This document shows, in pieces, positions 1 to 8,012 of a stretch of DNA of 64,000 nt. The notes beneath the pieces are model-generated. The model worked only from the letters and a program-made list of their open reading frames with translations. It had not been told where the DNA came from and made no database searches. Origin of the DNA: Albidovulum sp. Lineage in GTDB: Bacteria > Pseudomonadota > Alphaproteobacteria > Rhodobacterales > Rhodobacteraceae. Position 1 is the first letter of the stretch. Each line of letters begins with the position of its first letter. The position numbers and the translations under genes were made by a program. The DNA is taken from positions 275,001 through 339,000 of the forward strand of contig JACKKB010000002.1 in assembly GCA_020637635.1 (NCBI GenBank), in the 5' to 3' direction.

Positions 1-473
1 TAGGTCAGCCGGTGCAGCGCACGCCAACGGGCTCCGCCAAGTCGGCGCACCGACCAGTCGTTGGAGCTGAGCGCGAGCGGCAGCATCATGAGGAAGGCAG
101 CCATGCCGACGGTGATGTAGGGCCGCTTGGCGATGTCACCCAGCGTCTGCGCCCAGTAAAGCCCCATGTCGAGCACCAGCCAGGCGAGAAGATGCAGCAA
201 GGCCAGGCCGAAGGCGGTGACCCCGATGGCGCGGCGGAACCTCAGAAGGTTCAGCCCCGTGAAGCGGCGCAGCGGCGTGACGCAGAGGACGGCGACGATG
301 AGCCTCAGGCTCCACAGGCCGAGCGTGTGCTCGATCTCGCGCACGGGATCGACGCCAAGACCGCCTGTCGTCGCCGCCCAGAAGAGCCAGACCGGCAGCG
401 CTGCGCCGGCGCCATAGAGCGTCCAGGGCGGCACCCTGCGCAGGCCCGCATTGATGCGATCGACGCCGGGCAT
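1..473 (-). CDS. msrQ: MsrQ, haem-binding membrane subunit of methionine sulfoxide reductase (partial)
   Basis: Partial gene: the start is inside the window and the 3' end runs off base 1, leaving about 157 codons. The protein begins MPGVDRINAGLRRVPPW and shows several hydrophobic segments, including LRLIVAVLCVTPLRRFTG and GVTAFGLALLHLLAWLVL, as in the MsrQ/YedZ family. MsrQ passes electrons through haem in the inner membrane to periplasmic MsrP, which repairs oxidised methionines. Its ATG shares one base with the msrP stop (TGATG), so the pair should be translationally coupled. The reading frame was taken directly from the minus strand. Confidence 0.88.
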   Translation of the reverse strand, partial: MPGVDRINAGLRRVPPWTLYGAGAALPVWLFWAATTGGLGVDPVREIEHTLGLWSLRLIVAVLCVTPLRRFTGLNLLRFRRAIGVTAFGLALLHLLAWLVLDMGLYWAQTLGDIAKRPYITVGMAAFLMMLPLALSSNDWSVRRLGGARWRALHRLT

Positions 474-1393
474 CAGAAGTCCCGCGCCAGATCCTGTCCG
501 GAATAGAGCCCGGCGACCTGATCGGCGTAGCCATTGAACATGCGCGTCGGCTCGCGTCCGGCAAAGAGGCCGGCACCGATGTGCCGTTCGGTCGCCTGGC
601 TCCAGCGCGGGTGGTCGACCTCGGGGTTCACATTGGCATAGAAGCCGTATTCGCTCGGCTGCAACATGTTCCACGTGGTTTCGGGCTGACTGTCGGAAAG
701 CGTGATCCGCACGATCGACTTGATCGACTTGAAGCCGTATTTCCAGGGCACGACAAGACGCAGGGGGGCGCCGTTCTGGTTCGGCAGGTCCTCGCCGTAA
801 AGGCCGGTCGCGAGAATCGTCAGCGGATGCATCGCCTCATCCAGGCGAAGCCCCTCGCGATAGGGCCAGTCGAGGATCGGGCTTTTCTGGCCCCGCATCT
901 CGTCGGGACGCACCAGGGTTTCGAAGGCCACGTATTTCGCCCCGGGCTGCACCCCGAACTTTTCCAGCATCTTGCCAAGGGGCAGCCCGATCCAGGGCAC
1001 CACCATCGCCCAGGCCTCGACGCAACGGAACCGGTAGATCCGCTCTTCGAGCGGGATGCCAGACAGCAGGTCGGCAAGGTCGTAGCTGCCCGGCCGCCCC
1101 ACCAGCCCGTCCACCTTCACCGACCAGGGGTCGGTCGTTAGAGCGGGCGCATAGGCAGAGGGATCACCCTTGCCGGTGCCGAACTCATAGAAGTTGTTGT
1201 AGCTGGTGATGTCCTCGAGGCTGTTCGGCTTCTCGTCGGTCGACAGGGGGGACGTGACATAGTCGAGCTTTGCCGCGGCGGGCACGGCGATCGCCATGCC
1301 CGCAGCTCCGGCAATCAGAGCCCGACGATTCAGGAAAAACGACTTCGGGGTGACATCCGACCATTGCAGATCGGCAGGTGACTGGCGGCGCAT
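473..1393 (-). CDS. msrP: MsrP, periplasmic protein-methionine-sulfoxide reductase catalytic subunit
   Basis: A 306-residue molybdopterin enzyme that reduces methionine sulfoxide in periplasmic proteins, fed with electrons by MsrQ. Twin arginines at residues 23-24 (LNRRALIAG) followed by a hydrophobic stretch and AAA form a Tat signal. Cys124 in RFRCVEAW is the expected molybdenum ligand. I chose the internal ATG at 1393 because AGAAGAGG lies just upstream and homologues begin with a short basic leader before the Tat motif; an in-frame ATG at 1441 would add 16 unlikely residues. It is the first gene of the msrPQ pair. Confidence 0.93.
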   Translation of the reverse strand: MRRQSPADLQWSDVTPKSFFLNRRALIAGAAGMAIAVPAAAKLDYVTSPLSTDEKPNSLEDITSYNNFYEFGTGKGDPSAYAPALTTDPWSVKVDGLVGRPGSYDLADLLSGIPLEERIYRFRCVEAWAMVVPWIGLPLGKMLEKFGVQPGAKYVAFETLVRPDEMRGQKSPILDWPYREGLRLDEAMHPLTILATGLYGEDLPNQNGAPLRLVVPWKYGFKSIKSIVRITLSDSQPETTWNMLQPSEYGFYANVNPEVDHPRWSQATERHIGAGLFAGREPTRMFNGYADQVAGLYSGQDLARDF

Positions 1394-1521
1394 CGAAAAC
1401 CTCTTCTCCAATTGATGGGAATTTAGCCCATCCGGAGTCATGGCGCCAATAAAGCCGGATCACAGCTGCGTTTTCCGCCTGTAACACCATCCCTGCCCGC
1501 CCCGCGACATGCCGGCGGTCA

Positions 1522-1545
1522 AAGGCCCCGCCGTGGCGGGGCCTT
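1522..1545 (-). terminator. Intrinsic terminator after clpB
   Basis: Perfect inverted repeat AAGGCCCCGCC, two-base loop, GGCGGGGCCTT, 44 bp beyond the clpB stop and 128 bp before the msrP start. The T-tract is short on both strands. The GC-rich arm ending in CCTT is typical of terminators in high-GC alphaproteobacteria. Termination of clpB is inferred. Confidence 0.7.
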
Positions 1546-1589
1546 CCTGGTCTTCGGATTTCCGAGGCGGCGCGTGGTCCGTCGGTGAC

Positions 1590-4205
1590 TCAGTGGACGA
1601 CGGCATCGCCCGGGCGCGGACGGTTGGACGAGAGCACCCTTTCCCCGACGCGGAGGCCTTCGACCCCGGCCCGCACCTCTACGGTATCGCCGTCGAGGAT
1701 CTCGCCGGCCAGAAGCATCTCGGCCAGCGGATCCTGCAGGTCGCGCTGGATCACCCGCTTGAGGGGCCGCGCGCCATAGACCGGATCGTAGCCCGCATCG
1801 GCCAGCCACTTCCTCGCCTCCGCATCGAGATCGAGCGCGATCTTGCGCTGCTCCAGACGCGCGGCAAGCCGGCGCAGCTGGATGTCGACGATGCCGCTCA
1901 TGTCCTCACGGCTCAGGCGGTGGAACACGATCATGTCATCGAGCCGGTTCAGGAACTCCGGCCGGAAATGGGCGCGCACCGCATCCATCACGTCGCGCCG
2001 CGCCTGCGCGCTGTCCGCGCCCTCTGGCAACTGGCTCAGCGCCTGCGACCCGAGGTTGGAGGTCAGCACGATCAGCGTTTGCTTGAAATCGACGACATGA
2101 CCCTGCCCGTCGGTCAGCCGCCCGTCGTCAAGCACCTGCAACAGCACGTTGAAGACATCGGGATGCGCCTTCTCGACCTCATCGAAGAGCACGACCTGAT
2201 AGGGCCGGCGACGGACCGCCTCGGTCAGCACACCGCCCTCGTCATAGCCGACATAGCCCGGAGGGGCACCGATCAGCCGGGCGACGGAGTGCTTCTCCAT
2301 GAACTCCGACATGTCGATGCGGACCATCGCATGTTCGTCGTCGAAGAGGTATTCGGCCAGCGCCTTCGTCAGTTCGGTCTTGCCGACGCCGGTCGGCCCG
2401 AGGAAGAGGAAAGAGCCGAGCGGCCGGTTCTCGTCCTGCAGGCCCGCCCGGGCCCGGCGCACCGCGCGCGAGACGGCCTCGACCGCCGCCGCTTGCCCGA
2501 CGACACGCCGACCGAGCTCCTCTTCCATCTTGAGGAGCTTCTCCTTCTCGCCCTCGAGCATCTTGGAGGTCGGAATGCCGGTCCAGCGTTCCACGACCTC
2601 GGCGATCTGTTCGGGCCGAACGGCTTCCTCGACCAGCAGCCCGTCCTCGGCCGCCTCGGCCTCGGCAAGCTTCTTTTCAAGCTGCGGGATGACGCCGTAG
2701 CTCAGCTCGCCTGCGCGCGCGAGGTTGCTCTCGCGCTTGGCATGCTCGAGCTCGTTGCGTGCCTGATCGAGCTGCTCCTTGAGCTCGCGTGCCGAATTCA
2801 GCCGGTCACGCTCGCTCTGCCAGCGGGCGGTCAGCTCGGCAGAGCGCTGCTGCAGGTCGGAAAGTTCCTTTAGGAGCGTCCCGAGCCGGTCCTTCGATGC
2901 CGCGTCGTCTTCCTTCTTCAGGGCCTCGGCCTCGATCTGCTTTTGCAGGATCTCGCGGTCGAGCGCGTCAAGCTCTTCGGGCTTCGAATCCACTTCCATG
3001 CGCAGGCGGCTGGCGGCCTCGTCGACGAGGTCGATCGCCTTGTCAGGCAGGAAACGGTCGGTGATGTAGCGGTTCGAGAGCGTGGCCGCGGCGACGAGCG
3101 CGGAATCCGAGATCTTCACGCCATGGTGCAGCTCGTACTTCTCCTTGATGCCGCGCAGGATCGAGATCGTGTCCTCGACCGTCGGCTCGTCGATCAGAAC
3201 TGGCTGGAAGCGGCGGGCAAGGGCCGCGTCCTTCTCGACATACTTGCGGTATTCGTCGAGTGTGGTGGCGCCGATGCAGTGCAGCTCGCCCCGGGCAAGC
3301 GCGGGCTTGATCAGGTTCGCCGCATCCATCGCGCCGTCGGATTTCCCGGCCCCCACGAGCGTGTGCATCTCGTCGATGAAGAGGATGATCTCGCCGGCGG
3401 CGGCCTCGATCTCCTTCAGCACCGATTTCAGCCGCTCCTCGAATTCGCCGCGATACTTCGCGCCGGCGATGAGCGCGCCCATGTCGAGTGCCATCAGTTT
3501 CTTGTTGCGCAGGCTCTCGGGCACGTCGCCGTTGACGATGCGCAATGCCAGACCCTCGGCGATCGCCGTCTTGCCGACACCGGGGTCGCCGATCAGCACC
3601 GGATTGTTCTTGGTGCGACGCGACAGCACCTGCATTGCGCGACGGATCTCCTCGTCGCGGCCGATGATCGGGTCGATCCTGCCCTCTTCGGCGGCCTCGG
3701 TGAGGTCACGTGCGTATTTCTTCAGAGCCTCGTAGCCTTCCTCGGCGCTGGCACTGTCAGCCGTGCGGCCCTTGCGGATGTCGTTGATCGCGGAATTGAG
3801 GCCCTGCGCCGTGACCGCGCCGCCTGCGAGCGCGTCCCTGGCCTTGGTGTTGACCATCGCAAGCGCCATGAGGATGCGCTCGACCGGCACGAAGCTGTCG
3901 CCGGCCTTGCCGGCAATCTTCTCGGCCTCGTCGAGCACGCGCACCAGAGCCGTATCGATATAGACCTGGCCGTCGCCACCCGAGACCTTCGGCAGCTTGG
4001 CAATCATCTGGTCGACGTTTTCCTGGACGCGGTCGGGCTCGCCACCGGCGCGGCGGATGAGATTGGCACTCATCCCCTGATCATCGTCCAGAAGAGCCTT
4101 CAGCAGGTGCTCGGGCAGAACCCGTTGCTGTCCTTCGCGAATCGCGATCGTCTGTGCGGCCTGAAGGAACCCGCGCGACCGTTCCGTGAACTTTTCCATG
4201 TTCAT
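1590..4205 (-). CDS. clpB: ClpB, protein disaggregase (Hsp100 AAA+ ATPase)
   Basis: 871 residues, full length for ClpB. It has an N-terminal Clp-repeat domain (about 1-150), a first AAA+ module with Walker A GDPGVGKT at 206-213, a coiled-coil middle domain rich in Glu, Lys and Arg, a second AAA+ module with GPTGVGKT, and a C-terminal sensor domain. ClpB hexamers thread aggregated proteins for refolding with DnaK. The start has AGGAGA six bases upstream of ATG. A CTTGAAAA element about 100 bp upstream suggests control by the heat-shock sigma factor RpoH. It appears to be transcribed alone. Confidence 0.98.
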   Translation of the reverse strand: MNMEKFTERSRGFLQAAQTIAIREGQQRVLPEHLLKALLDDDQGMSANLIRRAGGEPDRVQENVDQMIAKLPKVSGGDGQVYIDTALVRVLDEAEKIAGKAGDSFVPVERILMALAMVNTKARDALAGGAVTAQGLNSAINDIRKGRTADSASAEEGYEALKKYARDLTEAAEEGRIDPIIGRDEEIRRAMQVLSRRTKNNPVLIGDPGVGKTAIAEGLALRIVNGDVPESLRNKKLMALDMGALIAGAKYRGEFEERLKSVLKEIEAAAGEIILFIDEMHTLVGAGKSDGAMDAANLIKPALARGELHCIGATTLDEYRKYVEKDAALARRFQPVLIDEPTVEDTISILRGIKEKYELHHGVKISDSALVAAATLSNRYITDRFLPDKAIDLVDEAASRLRMEVDSKPEELDALDREILQKQIEAEALKKEDDAASKDRLGTLLKELSDLQQRSAELTARWQSERDRLNSARELKEQLDQARNELEHAKRESNLARAGELSYGVIPQLEKKLAEAEAAEDGLLVEEAVRPEQIAEVVERWTGIPTSKMLEGEKEKLLKMEEELGRRVVGQAAAVEAVSRAVRRARAGLQDENRPLGSFLFLGPTGVGKTELTKALAEYLFDDEHAMVRIDMSEFMEKHSVARLIGAPPGYVGYDEGGVLTEAVRRRPYQVVLFDEVEKAHPDVFNVLLQVLDDGRLTDGQGHVVDFKQTLIVLTSNLGSQALSQLPEGADSAQARRDVMDAVRAHFRPEFLNRLDDMIVFHRLSREDMSGIVDIQLRRLAARLEQRKIALDLDAEARKWLADAGYDPVYGARPLKRVIQRDLQDPLAEMLLAGEILDGDTVEVRAGVEGLRVGERVLSSNRPRPGDAVVH

Positions 4206-4280
4206 CGGCTATCTCCTTATCAAAGCCCCCGGCTCCTGCCCACCCGCCTGGCGGCGCGGGCTCTCCGGGTCTTGCGCAGA

Positions 4281-4309
4281 ATCTGGCGACGGGCAGCGGC
4301 GTTTTCAAG
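4281..4309 (-). promoter_or_regulatory. Candidate RpoH (sigma-32) heat-shock promoter of clpB
   Basis: On the minus strand, CTTGAAAA (4309 to 4302) matches the sigma-32 -35 consensus. After a 14-base spacer comes GCCAGAT (4287 to 4281), a weaker match to the CCCCATnT-like -10. It lies 76-104 bp upstream of the clpB start. Family knowledge supports RpoH control of clpB; this particular site is an inference. Confidence 0.45.
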
Positions 4310-4396
4310 ATTGGCGGCGCGCCTTCTTCAACCGCGTAAAGCTCTTGGAAAGCAGAATCGTTCTTAATGAACGGCAAGGTTAACGGAGGAACGACC

Positions 4397-4564
4397 ATGA
4401 CTGCTCTGATCCAGACTGCCAGAACTTTCGCCCGCATCTCTCGGCGCGGGTTCTTCGCCGTCCCGCCGCAGCTCGAGGCTCTGGCGCAGGCGGCGCGCAG
4501 CGAAGCGCGCCCGCGCGACGCTGCCCGCCCGTCGCTTTTCCTCAAGCAGACCCCGCAGGTCTGA
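4397..4564 (+). CDS. Small basic protein of unknown function (55 aa)
   Basis: Divergent from clpB. The ATG at 4397 is preceded by GGAGG at 4385-4389 with ideal spacing, which is the main support for a real gene. An in-frame ATG at 4367 lacks such a site. The product, beginning MTALIQTARTFARISRRG, is rich in Arg and Ala, has an amphipathic-looking N terminus and no recognised domain. The next small gene begins one base after its stop, which suggests a two-gene operon. No function is assigned. Confidence 0.6.
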   Translation: MTALIQTARTFARISRRGFFAVPPQLEALAQAARSEARPRDAARPSLFLKQTPQV

Positions 4565-4565
4565 C

Positions 4566-4802
4566 ATGCGGATCCTTTCGGCGCGGATCCTCGGGGTTCG
4601 CCTGCATCGCGCCGGGCGAACGGTAGAGGGTATCGTTGCCCTCGAAGCCGAAGCCGATGGCAGCGTGATCGCGGCAACGGTGCGCGTTTCGGCGCCTCTC
4701 GACGCGCCGGGCGCACCCCCGCTCCGGCAGCGCCTGATGGCGGCAGCCCGGCTCGCATTCGCGGCCCGGATCCTCGCGTCCGAAACCCGCCGCGCCGCCT
4801 GA
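4566..4802 (+). CDS. Small protein of unknown function (78 aa)
   Basis: The ATG lies immediately after the preceding small gene's TGA, so expression probably depends on coupling. The product begins MRILSARILGVRLHRAGRTV, continues with alternating beta-like segments (VEGIVALEAEADGSVIAATV) and ends in an Ala/Arg-rich helix-like stretch. I recognise no family. The strong ribosome site of its partner and a hairpin followed by TTTT just downstream support a short transcript carrying both genes. Confidence 0.5.
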   Translation: MRILSARILGVRLHRAGRTVEGIVALEAEADGSVIAATVRVSAPLDAPGAPPLRQRLMAAARLAFAARILASETRRAA

Positions 4803-4821
4803 CCGCCCGACGGCGCGTCGG

Positions 4822-4837
4822 CCCGCAAGCGGGTTTT
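4822..4837 (+). terminator. Weak terminator after the two small genes
   Basis: CCCGC-AA-GCGGG followed directly by TTTT, 19 bp after the second small gene's stop. The stem is only five base pairs, so this is a tentative call. Confidence 0.4.
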
Positions 4838-4925
4838 CGGGGCAAGAGACGCATGTGCCCGCGGCCCTGCCGGCGGCTACCGGGCTTGGCCGGAGCCGGG
4901 CGAGGATGCCGGATCAGGTGCCGGG

Positions 4926-5645
4926 TCAGCTCCGGGCGCTCAGAATCGCTCGCATGGCCCGGACTTCATCGACATCGGTGACAAGCCGGGTTGCGTGGCA
5001 GAACTCCATCTCGACAGCCCGGCTCGCCATCGCCACGTCGCGACCGCATGCGGAATGCACCTCGCCGACCGGTACAAGCCCGAGGAAGTCGGCGAGGTTG
5101 GCCGAGGTCAGCCCGGCAGCGGGAAGAATGCCGATCCGGCCGCGGGCCCGGGTGACGAGCCGGGCAATCGCCTCAGCACCCTCCGGGGCGGACCGCGCGC
5201 CGCCGGACGTCAAGATGCGGTCGAAGCCGAGTGTCACGGCGCCTTCGAGCGCAGCCGCAGGATCGGGCACCAGGTCGAAGACGCGGTGAAGCGTGACGCT
5301 CATGGACCCGGCCGCGGCGCGCATCGCACCCAAGGCCGCAAGGTCGAGCCGGCCATCTGCCAGCGCAGCCCCCAGCACGACGCCCGCAAGTCCCGCATCG
5401 CGGGCCGTGCCGATATCGACGATCATCGCGGCAACCTCGTCCGGGCCGAAGCAGAAGTCGCCTGCCCGCGACCGGATCAGGGCGTGGACCGGCACCGGCA
5501 AGGCCGCGGCGGCGCGCATCTGGCCAAGCGAGGGCGTCAGCCCGCCGACCTCGAGCGCGCTGCAAAGCTCGATGCGGTCGGTTCCGCCGGCGACCGCGGC
5601 CAGCGCGCCCTCGACGCTGTCGACACAGGTTTCAAGCAGCAGCAT
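4926..5645 (-). CDS. cutC: CutC family protein (copper homeostasis)
   Basis: 239 residues, matching the usual CutC length. The start MLLLETCVDS is typical, and the body shows CutC-like segments DRIELCSALEVGGLTPS, VHALIRSRAGDFCF and TLHRVFDLVPDP on a TIM-barrel pattern. An in-frame upstream extension to 5741 has no family support and would run over the pyrF start region, so I used the internal ATG. CutC was linked to copper tolerance in E. coli, but the mechanism remains uncertain. It is divergent from pyrF with an 85-bp gap. Confidence 0.85.
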   Translation of the reverse strand: MLLLETCVDSVEGALAAVAGGTDRIELCSALEVGGLTPSLGQMRAAAALPVPVHALIRSRAGDFCFGPDEVAAMIVDIGTARDAGLAGVVLGAALADGRLDLAALGAMRAAAGSMSVTLHRVFDLVPDPAAALEGAVTLGFDRILTSGGARSAPEGAEAIARLVTRARGRIGILPAAGLTSANLADFLGLVPVGEVHSACGRDVAMASRAVEMEFCHATRLVTDVDEVRAMRAILSARS

Positions 5646-5730
5646 TCCCGGCCCCCGTCCCGCCGCCCGATCGCGGCTTGACACATCCTGCCCCATGGCG
5701 GAAACCGGCGCCAGCCCGAGGAGAACGCCC

Positions 5731-6513
5731 ATGCCCGCCATCGACAGCCGCCCCGCCGATGACCGCCCGGCCGATGCGCGCCACAGCGATGCGCGACCCG
5801 CCGATGACCGGCTGATCGTCGCGCTCGACGTGCCGGACGCCGTCAGCGGACTCGCGCTTGCCGAGGCGCTCGGCGACCGTGTGAGTTTCTACAAGATCGG
5901 GCTCGGAATGCTGACCGGAGGCGGGCTCGGGCTTGCCAACGAGCTCAAGCAGGAGCACGGAAAGCGGATCTTTCTCGACATGAAGCTCTTCGACATCGGC
6001 GCGACGGTCGAGGCTGCGGTCCGCGGGCTGGCCCGGTTCGATCCGGATCTGCTGACCGTGCACGGCGATCCGCATGTGGTGCGCGCCGCGAAAGAAGGGG
6101 CCGGCGGCTCGAGGCTGAAGATCCTCGCCGTCACGGTGCTGACATCGCTTGACCGGTCCGACCTCGACGCGGCCCTCATACAGGCCGGCCCGGTGGCCGA
6201 GATCGCGGTCGAACGCGCGCGCCGGGCGCTCGCGGCGGGGGCCGACGGCGTCATCGCCAGCCCCAACGAGGCGGCGCAGATACGCGCCTTGCCGGAAGCC
6301 GAGGGGCGTCTGATCGTGACCCCCGGCGTGCGCCCCTTCGGCGCCGCGCCCGGCGATCAGAAACGCGTGGCGACGCCGGCCGAGGCGGTATCGCGCGGCG
6401 CCGATCACATCGTGGTGGGTCGCCCTGTCTGGGCCGCGCCAGATCCGGTCGGCGCCGTGGAAACGATCCTCGCTGAGCTTGTCTCGCCCCAGGCGCGCCG
6501 CCGCAACGGCTGA
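5731..6513 (+). CDS. pyrF: PyrF, orotidine 5'-phosphate decarboxylase
   Basis: 260 residues. It catalyses the last step of UMP synthesis. The catalytic motif FLDMKLFDIGATV is present, as are the opening beta strand LIVALDVP and the phosphate-binding end VTPGVRP / GRPVW. The start at 5731 follows GAGGAG. An oddity is the first 27 residues, a low-complexity leader with repeated RPADD/ARHSD-like units before the enzyme proper; the core begins near residue 28. It ends 17 bp before the convergent NfeD-like gene. Confidence 0.95.
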   Translation: MPAIDSRPADDRPADARHSDARPADDRLIVALDVPDAVSGLALAEALGDRVSFYKIGLGMLTGGGLGLANELKQEHGKRIFLDMKLFDIGATVEAAVRGLARFDPDLLTVHGDPHVVRAAKEGAGGSRLKILAVTVLTSLDRSDLDAALIQAGPVAEIAVERARRALAAGADGVIASPNEAAQIRALPEAEGRLIVTPGVRPFGAAPGDQKRVATPAEAVSRGADHIVVGRPVWAAPDPVGAVETILAELVSPQARRRNG

Positions 6514-6530
6514 CGCCCGGGGCCGGCTTC

Positions 6531-6803
6531 TCAGTTGTCGTTGATGTCGCGATCCCAGAGCTTCACCTGACCGCGTCGCACCCCGGCGACCCGGCGAAGC
6601 GCAAGCCAGGCGGCCAGCGACAGGATCGCGAAGACCAGCACCAGAAGCGCGACCGATCCGCCGAGAAGGCCAAGCCAGAGCAGAAGCCCCGTCAACCCCG
6701 CGCCGATCGCGAAGCCGAGGAGGATGAAGCCCGGAATCACCACCTCGAGGATCCCGAGGACGGCCCCGGCGATCATCCAGACCCACCAGTGTTGCCAGAG
6801 CAT
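6531..6803 (-). CDS. Short NfeD-like membrane protein
   Basis: 90 residues with three hydrophobic segments (WMIAGAVLGILEVVIPGFIL, AGLTGLLLWLGLLGG and VALLVLVFAILSLAAW) and a short polar tail. This matches the membrane part of NfeD-type proteins, which pair with SPFH/stomatin proteins in membrane microdomains. The usual C-terminal OB-fold is missing or very short. It overlaps the upstream SPFH gene as TGATG, so the two are very likely partners. Confidence 0.8.
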   Translation of the reverse strand: MLWQHWWVWMIAGAVLGILEVVIPGFILLGFAIGAGLTGLLLWLGLLGGSVALLVLVFAILSLAAWLALRRVAGVRRGQVKLWDRDINDN

Positions 6804-7696
6804 CAGCCGCGCCCCTTCACGAGCTTGAAGGCATCGCCGAAGGCTTCAAGAACGTTCGCCGGCAGGATGACCGTCTGCTTGCCGGCACCCTGACCCACGG
6901 CGACCAGCGCCTCGACCTGCTTCATCGCGATCTGATACTGCGCCGCCTCGAGCCCGTTCTTCTGGATCGCCTCGGCGATCACCGAGGTGGCAAAGGCCTC
7001 GGCCTCCGCGGTGATCCGCTTGGCCTTGGCCTGCTGTTCGGCGGCGTAGAGCTGTGCATCGGCGGAAAGCTCGACCGCCCGCTTCTTGCCCTCGGCCTCG
7101 GTCACCTGGGCACGGCGGGCGCGTTCGGCGTTCAGCTGCTGAAGCATCGCCGCGCGCGTCGCCTCGTCGAGATTGACGTCGAGGATCTCGGCGCGGGTCA
7201 CCTCGATACCCCAGTCGTCGACCATCGCGGCGACTTGCTCGCGGACCTTCTCGATCAGCTGTGCGCGGTTCGACTGCACATGGTCGAGCTCCATCTTGCC
7301 GATCTCGCTGCGCACGATGCCGGCCACCGTCGTCGCGATGGCCGCGTCGACGTCGCGGATCCGGTAGACCGTCTTTTCCGGCTCGGTGATGCGGTAGAAG
7401 ACGCTCGTCTCGACCTTCACCAGCACGTTGTCGGCGGTGATCGCATCCTGCATCGCGTTCGGAAGCTGGCGTTCCAGGATCGAGATCTTGTGCGCGACAC
7501 GGTCGAGAAAGGGAACGATGAAGTTGATGCCGGGGCCGAGCACCGCCCGGAGCCGGCCGAAGCGCTCGACCACGTGCTTTTCGGATTGCGGCACGATCCG
7601 CACGCCGAGCATCACGCAGATGATGATGAAGACAGCCAGCGCGAGGATCACGCCGTTGCCGCCGATGAAGCTGCCCAGGGCCTGGCCGAAATTCAT
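6803..7696 (-). CDS. SPFH/Band 7 (stomatin-like) membrane protein
   Basis: 297 residues. A single N-terminal membrane segment (VILALAVFIIICVMLGV) precedes an SPFH domain recognisable by VVERFGRLRAVLGPGINFIVPFLD and DNVLVKVETSVFYRI. A Glu/Ala-rich coiled coil follows (about 200-260). SPFH proteins oligomerise as scaffolds in the inner membrane and often regulate proteases. I took MNFGQALG at 7696 as the start because of the typical N terminus and GGAGAG upstream; the longer open frame has no family support. Confidence 0.9.
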   Translation of the reverse strand: MNFGQALGSFIGGNGVILALAVFIIICVMLGVRIVPQSEKHVVERFGRLRAVLGPGINFIVPFLDRVAHKISILERQLPNAMQDAITADNVLVKVETSVFYRITEPEKTVYRIRDVDAAIATTVAGIVRSEIGKMELDHVQSNRAQLIEKVREQVAAMVDDWGIEVTRAEILDVNLDEATRAAMLQQLNAERARRAQVTEAEGKKRAVELSADAQLYAAEQQAKAKRITAEAEAFATSVIAEAIQKNGLEAAQYQIAMKQVEALVAVGQGAGKQTVILPANVLEAFGDAFKLVKGRG

Positions 7697-8012
7697 GGGT
7701 CTCTCCTGCTGCTCTGCCAAGCGGACTATGCCCTGCGCCCGGAACGGTGAAAAGCCCCTACCCCGCCGCCCGCACCGGGAATCCACGCCGGGCAAGCGGG
7801 GCGAACCGGGCCGGTGCGCGCCAGCGGCGAGCCGCCTTGCGGTGTCCGAGCGACCGGTCGAGCATGTCGATGCCGCCGTCGCAAGGCTCGCGGGCGACCG
7901 CGTGGTGGCGCATGATCCGAAATCGATTCGGCGCCGTTCGCCGCCTGTCTCGGCCCTTCTGCGCGAAGAACGCGCCATTCCGCCGCCTGTCGCAGTTGGC
8001 TATACTCAACGC
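7697..8012. other. Gene-free divergent region between SPFH gene and dinB
   Basis: 316 bp that must hold both promoters. Open frames here are extensions or shadows of neighbours. At its dinB end lies TATACT (8001-8006), a good -10 box, inside a short inverted repeat GTTG (7995-7998) / CAAC (8007-8010). No small gene with a ribosome site was seen. Confidence 0.5.

Noticed and set aside
1509..4367. Long plus-strand ORFs opposite clpB (454 and 474 residues)
   Set aside because: They lie antisense to a clear full-length clpB; high GC keeps antisense frames open.
5293..5730. Upstream extension of the pyrF frame
   Set aside because: It runs antisense through cutC; ATG 5731 has a proper ribosome site.
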